From Chrysemys picta bellii (taxonomy: Eukaryota > Chordata > Testudines > Emydidae), in NCBI RefSeq assembly GCF_011386835.1, contig NC_088794.1:91992009-92056008 (forward strand): DNA of 64,000 nucleotides, in the 5' to 3' direction. Below, piece after piece: positions 35,861-47,036 of the stretch. A program made the translations under genes and the position numbers. A model generated the notes under the pieces. That model was not told where the DNA came from. It saw only the letters and a list, made by a program, of their open reading frames with translations, and ran no database searches. Numbering within the stretch: position 1 is the stretch's first letter; the number at the start of each line of letters is the position of its first letter.

Positions 35861-36248
35861 CAAGTGTCACCGATCAAACAAGAAGGGGCTTTCAAAATTC
35901 CCAAGGAATTTAAGGGGTGGGGCTCACAGTTGGTCACCTGAGTGCAGGGCAGTAGAGTTCTAACCGATGACCAGAGAGGTGAGAACAGGCATTGTGGCAC
36001 ACCTCCCGGAGGCCAATCGCAGCGCTGTAATCGAGCAGGGGGTCTACACTGGCACCATGGCACTGTAACCCTGGCGCAGAAAGCTGTACGCCTCTCATCG
36101 GGGTGTGTCTTTTGTTTTTTTTTTTTTTTTACAGTGCTGCAACCGTGCACTTTCTGTGCACTAAGTGGCTTGGCAGTGTGTACACCTCAGGAGTTACACC
36201 GCAGAAAGCTTTACTGTGCAGAAACTTTCCAGTGTAGACAAGGCCACT

Positions 36249-38080
36249 GTCACATACTCTTCTCTGTGCCCTGTTAGAATGCTCCACCAAGGACAGAGTT
36301 AACTTCTCTGGAGCCTGGTTTGTACACCTCTTGTACAGTCTCCAGGCAAGGAAAGGTCTATAACTACTTTCTGCCTGTTGTATTTTGGAGACTTTGGGTA
36401 GGATGTTAATATTGTGACAAAGGAGTTGCTCTCTCCTTGCCTCTCCCCTCTTCTGCTCCTATTGTTGGTAAATGGTATTGTGGTGTGAGAGGTAAACAAG
36501 CCAATCATCTCTTCTCTTTTTCCCTTCCACATTTCCTTTTATTCATTTTCATACCATTCTTCTGTTTTCATATTATTTGAGTTGCCTCCAGTCATAACAG
36601 CTGTTACGGAGTCAGAAGTGAATGCTTATGACAGTGGCAGTGTTGTGGGGCTATTAGAAACCACTTCTGGTAACACAGAATAGAACAATATTCTACCAGA
36701 TATCTTCAAACAGTACTCCATTTACAGCTTGTAACTGTAAAACTTTGATGCAGTGGTCTAGAGCTTAATCTTGATATGTCCTTGGTTACTGACTTACTCA
36801 CTGTCCATCTACATCCCTTACCTCTCAAATATTGGGTACTGTCTGGTATTCTATTGCAGATCTAAGTGCTGAGTCTTTCTCTGTTGACACCGATATATAT
36901 GATGCTTTGAGCAGCCCAGCCCGATCTCTTCCTCTCCTGTGTGGTTACCCAAATTCTATTCTGCAAGGATCGCTCTCTGTATTTTTCTCTGACTATTTTT
37001 TCCTTTTCCACTACCTCTATCATTGCTATATTGCAGAATCTGGAAGGAATGCCACAGATACTAAGGCTTGCAATTTTTCTAACCTAAGAAGTTTCCTTTT
37101 ATCTCTGCCTCTAATCTCAGGTATACCTTGGTTCTGAGGAGCTTTTCATTCAGTGTTCAGATGTAAATCAAAATAATGTTGTCTATTTAGAGAACTTCAA
37201 AAGATTTGGGTCCTCTAATCAATCTAGGCACATGCTTAGTTTCTAGAGTGTGTGTTTATTATTTGTTTTAAATCTCCAGCATAATTTCTGCCTTGTCAGA
37301 GGAGATTTCTGAGCTTTTTTAAACAGGTATGTTATGCTGAGACACCTTTTCCAAAATGTTTGGCTTTCAGTTGCATATAATATTGGGTTTGTCAAGATAC
37401 ATATATGGCCCCCATCACTACAATTTCTGAGCATCTCTTCAAAGCTCAGCAGTGTATTATTTTAAGAGAGTAGTTTCCAGTGTTTTCTCTATTAATTTTT
37501 TAATTTGAGATTAAATCAAGCTTACGTATACTGGATGAATCACATACCTCAGCTGCTAATAGTGCATGAATATTAGATATCAATAATCACAGTGAGGGTA
37601 GTTTATGGCTCGTCCATACATTAGTATTGCACATCATTTTAGTGGGTCTTATATTTGAACCACCAATATCTGATTAAAATTACTTTTGACTATTTATGTT
37701 CAACATTTTTGTATAGTAAGTAACTCTCTCCTGGTCCATATTTCTTGTTTGGCATAATATTATACTAGTTACACTGATCATAACCCTGCTGAGTTTTTAG
37801 GCTTTGCAAGCCTTCACCTCGGCTGCTAAACTGCTGGTGAATTAGGCTTCTTAGACATCGATAGTTTAAAAAAAACTTACTGAATGGCATGAAAATCATA
37901 TGGTAAAATAAGTAGGTAGAGATGAGAGAGGCTTGGTCACTGTTGCCAAGAAGCGATCTTTTAGTAGAGTGGCTGGCATTCAGGCCCAGCCTTATGAACT
38001 ATTTCTAGCAAGTGTTTTCCCCTTTGCTAGGGTTTTCAATGAAAGAGATGATCCTAACCTGTCAGACCAAGGACTTGGAT
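36249..38080. other. Intron 1 DNA, nothing recognised
   Basis: No exon or named repeat seen. The frame at 36,832-37,137 (+) is Cys/Phe/Leu-rich without a known motif. Confidence 0.45.
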
Positions 38081-38088
38081 AAATAGCA

Positions 38089-38506
38089 CAGGGGTGGCGA
38101 GCCTGAGAAAGAGCCCGAATTTACCAGTGTGCATTGCCAAAGAGCCCCAGTATTATGTCAGCAGCCCCCCATCAGCTCCCAGCACCTCCCACCCACCGGC
38201 AGCCTGCTGATCAGCACCTCCCCCTCCCTCCACACACCTCCCAATCAGCAGTTTTGTGGCATGCAGGAGGCTCTGGGAGGGGCGGGGGGAGGAGTGAGGG
38301 CATGGGACACTCAGGGGAGGGGGCGGGAAGGGGTGGAGTGGGGGCAGGGTCTGTGGCAGAGCCAGGAATTGAACAGTGAGCACCCCGTCACATTGGAAAG
38401 TTGGCACCTATAGCTCCAGCCCTGGAGTTGGTGCCTATACAAGGAGCCGCATATTAACTTCTGAAGAGCCGCATGTGGCTGCAGAGCCACAGGTTGGCCA
38501 CCCCTG
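38089..38506. mobile_element. hAT-type element (CAGGGGTGGC ends)
   Basis: Ends CAGGGGTGGCGAGCCTG and CAGGTTGGCCACCCCTG are imperfect inverted repeats. Flanking octamers AAATAGCA (38,081-38,088) and ACCTAGCA (38,507-38,514) agree at 6 of 8 positions. The interior has the segment AGAGCCGCATGTGGCT near the right end and a GC-rich core. No transposase. Overlapping frames on both strands inside it are not genes. Confidence 0.82.
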
Positions 38507-38514
38507 ACCTAGCA

Positions 38515-39905
38515 TATGCTATTCTTTAAATATTTTTGATACTGAGAGGTTGAAACTGTTGCCACTCATATGCTCTGAATGAGAGAGATACTAAAGTTCT
38601 GTTGTATGTACTTAAGGGAACTCTAAATAGATTTGGGCATATTGGAATGTTATCATTAGGCTGGTTTACTGCCTTGTACTTGCAGAAACTATTGTCAAGA
38701 TAGTATTTTGGTAATCTAGTACATAATCCTGAAAGGATAAAAAAAGACAGTCAAAATCTTTTTAAATTACATTTCCAACTAGTCAAAATCCTGACAGTAT
38801 ACCCCATTAATTATATTCCCCCTTTCAGTCATCCTGCCATCCCACCTTTCTTTTCATATCCCTGCAATGAGGGATTTGCCAGGCTTCTCTGACATCGCTC
38901 CAATAAATGATCTTTGGGGAAATAAATAGCTGTGAAGTGCTGTGTGTCAGCGCACACAACATAGAGCAGTGATGCAGTGTTAGTGATTTTGAATGTCAGG
39001 ATTTTGCATGTCAGGATTTTGATCAAGTTCCAGTACTGGGTTTCTTAAATAATGCACTCTGTATTTGTCACGCACTGTGCATCAGTAGTGCAGTTTTCAT
39101 TTACCCTGCCTGACCCCAATTAGAATACATATAAAGAAGCTATTCTCTTGAGGCAGTGGCTCAATACATCTGAGCCTGTCTGAGTGAGGTTTGTAGAATG
39201 TTGCTATACCCATTCTTTCTGGATTTCTTTGTCTTCCTCCCCCTTATAATCTTGTCAGATGTATACACTTAATGTGTGATTGGAAGGGTGGGCATGTGGC
39301 TTCAGCAGAGGCTTAGTACCATCACTCCACAAGCTTTAGTTTTTTCCAACCAAAGACAGAAAGCTGACCCTAAGAAGCAAAGTCTTGAGGGGGTCCCTCA
39401 TGCCCCAGTTTAGTACATTAATAAGTTAATTTGGTTGGCTATTCATTAAGCCAGATATTTTTAAATTTTTGCTTGAAATAAGTGTTACTCCACCATAATG
39501 AAGGACTTCATTTGTCATAAAAAGATACCTTATATATGCCATTAGCATTGGAGAGAAGTTTATTCGACTGCAATCTTAACAAAAATTCCACTGTCTCTGA
39601 GGAGTAGGCTGACACCATAGTGCTGCTGACAGAACTCTCTTGTTGGTGCTAAAGAATATGATAATAAATCATCCCAGATTGTGAATTAACTGGATATTGG
39701 TGGATGTTTGTGGTGTTTTGTGAGCCGTCAGCTGCCTGAGACGTGTACCAATAACCTACAAATGGGTGTCCTGGTGTGGTTTGATACTGTTAAAATATGG
39801 CTTCTTAGTTTTCAGTTGAATTTTATCAAACTTGTTTGTTCTAGCTTTATAAGGCCACTTTTTCCCCATCAGTGTATGAAACAGATCTGTGACAGGGTAT
39901 ATTAT
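38515..39905. other. Intron 1 DNA, nothing recognised
   Basis: AT-rich sequence with no recognised exon or element up to the left end of the DIRS-like element. Confidence 0.45.
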
Positions 39906-40050
39906 GTTTCTCCTTTGAGTGATTGTCCATAAGTACATTCCACTAATGATGCGCATGTGCCCTATGTGCTCAAATTCGGAGTCTTTTTGCCATCAGTGTC
40001 TGTATGACCACATATGTGCCCTGAGTGTTCTCTGTGGCTTGTGTCAAGGA

Positions 40051-40454
40051 CATAGAATATCAGGGTTGGAAGGGACCTCGGGAGGTCATCTAGTTCAACC
40101 CCCTGCTCAAAGCAGGACTAATTCCCAACTAAATCATCCCAGCCAGAGCTTTGTCAAGCCTGACCTTAAAAATCTCTAAGGAAGGAGATTCCACCACCTC
40201 CCTAGGTAACCCATTCCAGTGCTTCTCCACCCTCCTAGTGAAAAAGTTTTTCCTAATATCCAACCTAAGCCTCCCCAACTGCAACTTGAGACCATTACTC
40301 CTTGTTCTGTCATCAGGTACCACTGAGAACAGTCTAGATCCATCCTCTTTGGAACCCCCTTTCAGGTAGTTGAAAGCAGCTATCAAATCCCCCCTCATTC
40401 TTCTCTTCTGGAGACTAAACAATCCCAGTTCCCTCAGCCTCTCCTCATATGAAA
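40051..40454 (-). mobile_element. CR1 LINE 3' end nested in the DIRS-like element
   Basis: The minus strand encodes the CR1 ORF2 C-terminus without interruption from [18 protein letters not shown] through GSRLFSVV and [19 protein letters not shown] to DKALAGMI and stop (40,129-40,447). It ends with the CR1 3' terminus ATTCTATG at 40,051. The best preserved CR1 C-terminus in the window, 5'-truncated in ORF2. Confidence 0.92.
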
Positions 40455-40571
40455 AGGTGGAGTGCAACAACCACCACTCAGTTCCTCTTACTATCTCTTG
40501 GCTTCAAGAAGGAACAGCTTGCAGTCTGTGGTTCATGAACTGCTAGCACCTTTTTCAAACTTGTATATAGT

Positions 40572-41049
40572 TAGGCTTGGAAAGATTCGTTTTTTATCAG
40601 TAAATGTCGGTAAATGTCAATTTCACTATACACACTCAAACTGATGAAAAATATTTCCATCAGTAATAATAGAAATGTGCAGATATGCAGAGTAAGAAAA
40701 ATGCTGCTTGAGAACTTACTAGAGTTTGATTTAAGGATATTTACTTGGTATATTTTGACATATGATGTTGGCAGTTTGTGTTTTAACAGTGTTGAAGCTT
40801 TGACTTTTTGAATCTCAACATCTACTGTCATTGAATAATTATCTGGTCTCCCTATTGTCTGAGCCCTCCACCCCCAATATTTTCTTGTAACTATGAACAT
40901 TTAAATAGATTCAAATAGAAATGCTTAAAACCCAGAATTTTGCACAACTGTGAAAATTTAAATTGATAAAAATTGAAACAATAGTTAAAAATAAACAGAT
41001 ATTATCGATTGAAATTATAAAAAATAAAAATTTAATTCTGCCAAGCCTA
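40572..41049 (-). mobile_element. Unnamed inverted-repeat DNA transposon (MITE), copy 2
   Basis: TTAGGCTTGG at 40,571-40,580 and CCAAGCCTA at 41,041-41,049 are the ends. On the minus strand the interior follows copy 1 (698-1,166): AATTTTCACAGTTGT, then GGGAGACCAGATAATTATT-like sequence, then TTAAAACACAAACTGCCAAC and TTCTCAAGCAGCATTTTTCT. It lies inside the DIRS-like element, so the family was active after that element inserted. No coding sequence. Confidence 0.7.
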
Positions 41050-41782
41050 TCCATAGAATCATTATGATTGTGTAGTTTAGTTAGTTGCCTGTTGGTGCTT
41101 TATTTTTCCAAAATTAAAATTTTGCTGCCATCACGATGGCCTCAGTCCAGTATCCAGATTCAAATACTGCCCCTCATGTGAGGGTGCTGTGTCCATCATT
41201 AATGGGCCTAATATTAATTAGGCCTAATATCTGACATCCCAGTTTTAGCTTGTCAGCTATAATTTTCAGCTTCAAATATTCTGTCTTTAACAAGCATGAT
41301 TTTAATGCAGTCCTTGAATCACATCAACTTGATTTTTTTGTTTTAGATTCAGGTATTTTAGCTCCCTTTCATACCTTTTCCCATTAACATTTGTTGTTAT
41401 AGATTATTGTAATGTCTTAAGAACTTTTACATACTTTTTGCAGTTGAGCTCACAATTTGAGTAAATTTGTAGGCCCAGTTGTCAAAACAGACCCCAGGAA
41501 TGCTTGCAAACTCTTGCATCTCTTCTCTGATCCAAAACAATAGTGATAGTTGCCTCAATCTAGGGGAGAAGCATGCATGAGTGATCTACAGGCACAAGGC
41601 CTTTGGACCACACAATAGCACGGATGCACATCAGCGTGCTAGAACTTGGGGCACTGCATAGTATTTGCGAGTTCTTTCTCCATCACATTTGAGGATAGTC
41701 TGTCCAAATAATAATGGACAATACAGCCACTTTGTTCTACATCAGGAAACAGGGTGGGGCAAGATCTTCCCCACTTTGAGGT

Positions 41783-42013
41783 GTGGTTAGACTGTGGAAC
41801 TGGTGCATCAGATACCAAGTCTCCCTCTCAGCAGTATGCTTATGTGGTCTGCAGAACAGCACAGCAGATAATCTGAGTAAACATTTCTCGTCCAGTTACA
41901 AGTGGAAGATCAAGGACTCTATCCTCCAGGACATCTCTTTGAATTATGATTATCCATGGATAGACATATTTGTGACACAAAACAAGAAGTGTCAGATTTT
42001 CTGCTGGGGGTAG
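41783..42013 (+). pseudogene. DIRS-like RNase H C-terminal fragment
   Basis: Residues include STADNLSKHFSSSYKWKI, then ILQDIS and WIDIFVTQ. The ADNLS motif with a downstream DxF (here DIFVTQ; usually DLFAT) is the tail of the reverse transcriptase-RNase H polyprotein of DIRS/Ngaro-type elements. The frame ends at TAG, but related sequence continues out of frame to about 42,060. Upstream RT is not found. Confidence 0.65.
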
Positions 42014-42479
42014 GGGAACTCAGACTCCCTGCTTGATACCCTCTTAATCTCTTGGTCAGGAATCCTGATGTACATTTACCCACCGGTCCTATTGATTCCC
42101 AGAGTGCTTTGCAAGATCAGAGAGGACTCAGACAAGCTAATATCAATAGCTCTGTGTGTGACTAAGGCAGGTTTGGTTCCCAGACATTCTGTTGACCTGC
42201 CAGCCGAGGACCTTGCCTCTCCTTCTGAACCTGCTATCACAGAATGAAGGGAGGGGAAGATTATGCATCTAGATCTGTAGTCCCTTCATCTCACATCTTG
42301 GCCACTGGATGCATATCAAAGGTATAGCAATCATGCTCCTTGTCTGTCTGGAATATCTTAGTGAACAGTAAGAAAGAGCCTTTAAGACAAACTTACCTGG
42401 TGAAATGGATGATGTTTTCCTGTTGGTGTCTCCAAAAGTCCCTGTCTCTGCAAGAAGCTTCTGCATCCAAGATCTTAGA

Positions 42480-43330
42480 GTCAGACTATGTGCTTGACTT
42501 GAAAAAGCATAACCTGTCATTTAGTTCCATCAAGTTCACCTTGTGACTATTTCTGCTCATCCTCCAGTGGATGGACACACAATTTTTTCTCATCTAGCTA
42601 TGATCAGATGTTTGAAAAGTCTTGCTAAGGTGTTCTCATCTGTTAAAGAACCAATCCCACCATGGGACTGTAACTTGGTTTTCTTGGCACTGAGAGACCT
42701 ACTCTCTGAACTGACGGTGTTGTGTTCACCATTACACTTATCAATGAAAACATCATTCTTGATCGCTATTGCCTCTCTGGATGTCAGAGAAATCAAAGCT
42801 TTAATGGTTGGCCTGCCTTATATACCATTTTTTATCCAGACAAGGTGTCTCTGAGGACACCTTCTAAATTCTTGCCAAAGGCAATCCCAGAGTTTCATCT
42901 GAACCAGCAAATTAACCTACCTACATTTTCCCCCCTAAGCTTCATGCTACCAAAGTAGAGGCTATGATGCACTCTGTAAATGTCAGGCATGTCCTCACAT
43001 TTTATCTGCAAAGAACAAACCCTTTTAGATCTTTGCCGGGATTTCTTTGTCTCCATCGCAGAGAAAATGAAAGTAAAAACCATCTCATCTCAGAAACTAT
43101 GGAGATGGACTTTTGATAGTGTGAGAACTTATGAGGTGGACAAAGTAAACCTTCCTGCCACACTGAATTTTCTCTCCCTCAGCAGCATCACTGAAGAATA
43201 TGTATATTTTGGATATTACATATAAAGCAGCCACTTGGAGTTCTGGTAACATGTTTATAACACATTAAGTTATTACTGAAGCCTTACAGTCAGATACTGC
43301 ATTTGGCAAGGCTGTTTTACAATCTTTGTT
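42480..43330 (+). pseudogene. DIRS-like tyrosine recombinase, decayed
   Basis: Frames in sequence read LSFSSIKFTL, HPPVDGHTIFSHL, RCLKSLAKVF and PPWDCNLVFLAL (42,510-42,690), then KVSLRTPSKFLPKAIPEFHL (42,840-42,900) and, out of frame, a C-terminal KAATWSSGNMFITH near 43,205. This is the order of a DIRS-type tyrosine recombinase, which integrates the element as a circle. Stops at 42,543 and 42,853, further frame changes and a missing RGMAAS-type active-site block show that it is inactive. Confidence 0.68.
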
Positions 43331-43470
43331 CTCTTAAGATTCTGAGCTCTCACCTCCATTGCAGTGATCCACTGCTTCGGAGTCAGCACTAGTGGAAAGT
43401 GCACATGGACAACGCAGCTCAATGAACTCCAGTTACTGTACTTGTAAGTAATTTTCCTATGTGGAATGTG

Positions 43471-43880
43471 TGCTAAATGGCCACATCAAAAAGCCCCAGA
43501 GTTTCTGGCTAGGACTCTGAGCTGGGACCAGAACAGCTGGAGCACATTATCCTCCAAGGAAATCAGCCTGGAGCATACATCAAAGAGGAAGAGGAGATCA
43601 GGAGTTGGCTGCTGGGTGTAGATGCAAAGCCAAATAGATACATTGAAGACTTGTCTAGAGGAACAGTTAGTGTGCTGCAAGCTGGGATGTACATTTACCT
43701 TATGCTAGCCTGCTCACTAGCTATCAGTATGGACCCTGCTGCTGCATGCTAAAATTTCCCTAGTGTGCTTTGATTCGCCGCCTCTTTTTCAGGGGCTTCC
43801 TGTAAACCTCCCCATCTCTCCTCCCTGTGACAGTGGTGTGTGTCTCCCATGATCTGATATTCACCCTCCCTATGCCAAGG
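43471..43880. other. Junction between the DIRS-like element and the next CR1
   Basis: Nothing else recognised. The phrase ATGTGGAATGTGTGC near 43,459 probably belongs to the end of the DIRS-like element. Confidence 0.4.
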
Positions 43881-43911
43881 ACTCTGTGTGAACTCTTTTA
43901 CCTCCTGCAGC

Positions 43912-44180
43912 GGCACAGGAGCCAGCAAACAGAGCTGTATACAGGGGAGTTTCAGTGGGAGTTCTGTTGGAGGAGAAGGTTTTTGTATTTTGTAGTTTTA
44001 TATGTGTGGAGGCCGGTAGGGGCAGTGTGCTGGGAGAGAAGCTGAGCCCTGATTAGGGGGCGGGGTTTCTCTGCTTAGGGGTCCTATAAAGGTAGCCAGC
44101 CAGTCAGGCTGCGGCATAGCCAGCTGCAGAGGCACAGGAGCCAGCAAACAGCTGTAAACAGGGGAGTTTCAGTGGGAGTC
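43912..44180 (+). repeat. Tandem 5' UTR units of CR1
   Basis: The segment GGCACAGGAGCCAGCAAACA followed by GCTGTA(T/A)ACAGGGGAGTTTC occurs at 43,912 and again at 44,131. The offset of 219 bp indicates tandem 5' UTR units, perhaps promoter monomers. A GC-rich stretch with CCTATAAAGG lies between them at about 44,090. Confidence 0.75.
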
Positions 44181-44334
44181 TGCAAGGGGAGTTTGCGGGG
44201 GAGACTAAGAGAGCTAGGCAGAGGAATAGACAGGCTAGTGAAGGGAGAGGGTGGTGTTCTGCCGGTGTTTTGGTGCCCGTTTGGAGGTTTGTTTTGCTGT
44301 GGGTGTTGGTGGTTTGGTTTGTGGTGGGAAGGCT

Positions 44335-45458
44335 ATGACCAATACAGAGGCAGCAGTGGAAGAGACAATGAGGATGACTGGATGTGGAAACTGCGGCATG
44401 TACATGATCCTGGAGGGGGTATCTGAAAAGAGTTTCATTTGCATGAAGGGCCACCTGATAGAGCTGAAAAGATCCGAGGATGGGAGATGCAGGTGGAATT
44501 TAGAAGGGGGTTCGAGCAGATGATGGAGCAAAGACACGAGGAGGCTGAAGGAAAAAGCTCAGACTTGCAAATGGAAGCAGGACCAAAGAACTCTGAGGGG
44601 AGACTGCTGGGTGAGGAAAGTGGACAGTGGAAGCATGTGACTAAGAGAACCAGGCAGAGGAAAAGACGGACTAGTGAAGGAGAAATAGAGCTCACAAACA
44701 GGTTTGTGGAGTTGGAAAATGAAGGAGCACAGCAGGTAGTCGCTGAAGGTGAGAGGGCAAGGAAGAAGAGAAGAGCAGCTAGTCCTAAAGGAAGAGGGGA
44801 AGAGTCAATGGAGATAACAACACCAAATATGAGCCCCAGGAGGATATGGGATGGGTTGCGGAGGATTGCAAAGGACAATAGAAATTGAGAGGACTTGCAG
44901 CCAGAGGGAGCAGGGGATAGACCGGAGAATCTCACCATCACCAGGAAAAGGCAGGTCTACGTGATTGGGGACTCCTTACTGAGAAGAATAGACAGGCCTG
45001 TAACTAGAGCTGATCTGGAGAACAGAAGGGTGTGCTGTCTGCCGGGTGCTAAGATATGGGATGTAGACCTGAGGCTGAAGAGAATCCTAACGGGAGTGGG
45101 AAAGAATCCACTGATTGTCCTTCATGTGGGAACAAATGATATGGCTAGATTCTCGCTGGAACGTATCAAGGGAGACTATGCCAGGCTGGGGAAGACGCTT
45201 AAGAAAATTGAGGCTCAGGTGATCTTCAGTGGGATTCTGCCTGTTCCTAGAGAAGGGCAACAAAGGTGTGACAAGATTATGGCGATCAACAGATGGCTCA
45301 GGCAGTGGTGCTATAAGGAGGGCTTTAGGATGTATGGCCACTGGGAAGCATTCATGTACAGAGGACTGTTCTCTCAGGATGGACTTCACCTGAGTAAGGA
45401 GGGAAATAGACTTCTAGGATGGAGGCTGGCACAACTGATTAAGAGAGCTTTAAACTAG
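44335..45458 (+). pseudogene. CR1 ORF1: zinc-finger and SGNH esterase protein, frameshifted
   Basis: Three frames together form CR1 ORF1. The N-terminus MTNTEAAVEETMRMTG is followed by a Cys motif (CGNCGMYM...FICMKGH) that looks like a zinc-binding module. A frame change near 44,465 leads to a charged coiled-coil region (EKIRGWEMQVEF, EQMMEQRHEEAEGK, TKRTRQRKRR). After a stop at 44,886 and a further shift comes an SGNH-hydrolase-like domain, with VIGDSLLRR (GDS, residues 25-27 of the 187-codon frame at 44,895), HVGTNDMA (79-82) and DGLHLS (Asp162, His165). The Ser, Asn, Asp and His elements of the esterase are intact. The ORF1 protein normally binds the LINE RNA. Confidence 0.85.
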
Positions 45459-45475
45459 GAATTTGGGGGAGATGG

Positions 45476-47036
45476 TTGGGAGATGTCCAGGTAATCTCCT
45501 CGTCGGAATTTAACATTGAGAAGGAAGAAAACAAAGTAAGAAAGGATACAGCCGTGGGTATGAGAATGGACATAAGGAGGAAGGGTAGTGAAGATACCAG
45601 TCTAGTAGGTGATACTGGCGGTAGAATGTCTGTGCCTAATCAAGTAAAGAATGTCAGTGAAGCCAAACGGCAAAAATTAAGATGTTTCTACAGTAATGCG
45701 AGGCGCCTAGCTAACAAAATGGAGGCACTAGAGCTACTGGTCCAGGAAGTGAAACCAGATATTATAGGGATAACAGAAACATGGTGGAATAGTAGTCATG
45801 ACTGGAGTACAGGTATTGAAGGCTATGTGCTGTTTAGGAAAGTCAGAAATAAAGGCAAAGGTGGTGGAGTAGCATTGTATATCAATGATGAGGTAGACTG
45901 TAAAGAAATAAGAAGTGATGGAATGGATAAGACTGAGTCTGTCTGGGCAGAAATCACATTAGGAAAGAAAGCTACTAGAGCCTCCCCTGAGATAGTGCTT
46001 GGGGTGTGCTACAGATCGCCGGGATACGATTTGGATATTGATAGAGACCTCTTTAATGTTTTTCATGAAGTAAACACTAATGGGAATTGTGTGAACATGG
46101 GAGACTTTAACTTCCCAGATATAGACTGGAAGACAAGTGCTAGTAATAATAGGGCTCATATTTTCCTGGATGCGATAGCTGATGGATTCCTTCACCAAGT
46201 AGTTGAAGAACCAACAAGAGGGGATGCCATTTTAGATTTGGTTTTTGTGAGTAGCGAGGACCTCATAGAAGAAATGGTTGTAGGGGACAAACTTGGTTCA
46301 AGCGATCATGAGCTAATTCAGTTCAAACTAGATGGCAGGATGAACAAAAATAGATCTGGGACTAGGGTTTTTGATTTTAAAAGGGCTAACCTTAAAGAAT
46401 TAAGGAAATTAGTTAGGGAAGTGGATTGGGCTGAAGAACTTGTGGATCTAAAGGCGGAGGAGGCCTGGAATTACTTCAATTCAAAGTTGCAGAAACTATC
46501 AGAAGCCTGCATCCCAAGGAAGGGGAAAAAAATCATAGGCAGGAGTTGTAGACCAAGCTGGATGAGCAAGCATCTCAGAGAGGTGATTAAGAAAAAGCAG
46601 AAAGCCTACAAGGAGTGGAAGATGGGAGGCATTAGCAAGGAAAGCTACCTTTATTGAGGTCAGAAAATGTAGGGATAAAGTGAGAGAGGCCAAAAGCCAT
46701 GTAGAGTTGGACCTTGCAAAGGGAATTAAAACCAATAGTAAAAGGTTCTATAGCCATATAAATAAGAAAACAAAGGAAGAAGTGGGACCGCTAAACACTG
46801 AGGATGGAGTGGAGGTTAAGGATAATCTAGGCATGGCCCAATATCTAAACAAATACTTTGCCTCAGTCTTTAATGAGGCAATGAGGAGCTTAGGGATAAT
46901 GGTAGGATGACAAATGGGAATGGGGATATAAAGGTAGATATTACCACATCCGAGGTAGAAGCCAAACTCGAACAGTTTAATGGGACTAAATCGGGGGGCC
47001 CAGATAATCTTCATCCAAGAATATTAAAGGAACTGT
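45476..47036 (+). pseudogene. CR1 ORF2: APE-type endonuclease with truncated RT
   Basis: The first 393 codons (45,476-46,657) are open and hold an apurinic-type endonuclease that nicks target DNA. Motifs in order: FYSNARRL (residue 71), ITETWW (Glu101), VCYRSPG (Tyr179), MGDFNFPDIDW (Asp210, Asn212) and GSSDHELIQF (Asp277, His278). All key catalytic residues are present. A stop at 46,655 and a shift lead to KRFYSHINKKTKEEVGPL and YLNKYFASVF (46,680-46,905), a second shift, and PDNLHPRILKEL just before a stop at 47,036. The reverse transcriptase palm is absent. Confidence 0.87.

Larger units (their letters stand above)
32166..36245 (+). mobile_element. PIF/Harbinger DNA transposon, 4.08 kb, both ends present
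   Basis: Left end GGGTATGTCTACACTGGCAA and right end, read on the minus strand, GGCCTTGTCTACACTGGAAA form terminal inverted repeats. The flanks share ACT (32,163-32,165 and 36,246-36,248), a 3-bp duplication as expected for Harbinger, although TWA is usual. Inside are the two genes that define the superfamily: a DDE transposase remnant (+) and a Myb/SANT-like partner (-), in tail-to-tail arrangement. A short promoter-like leader lies between the left end and the transposase. Both genes are broken. Confidence 0.88.
39906..43470 (+). mobile_element. DIRS-like tyrosine-recombinase retroelement, decayed, with nested insertions
   Basis: Left terminus at 39,923-39,948 (TTGTCCATAAGTACATTCCA and on) is complementary, with mismatches, to 43,387-43,412 (ending ATGGACAA). 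That gives inverted rather than direct terminal repeats, as expected for DIRS elements. Inside are an RNase H tail (41,783-42,013) and a tyrosine recombinase region (42,480-43,330). A CR1 (40,051-40,454) and the inverted-repeat element at 40,572-41,049 sit in its 5' part. Most of the gag and RT region is missing, so it was internally deleted as well as mutated. The outer limits are approximate. Confidence 0.7.
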
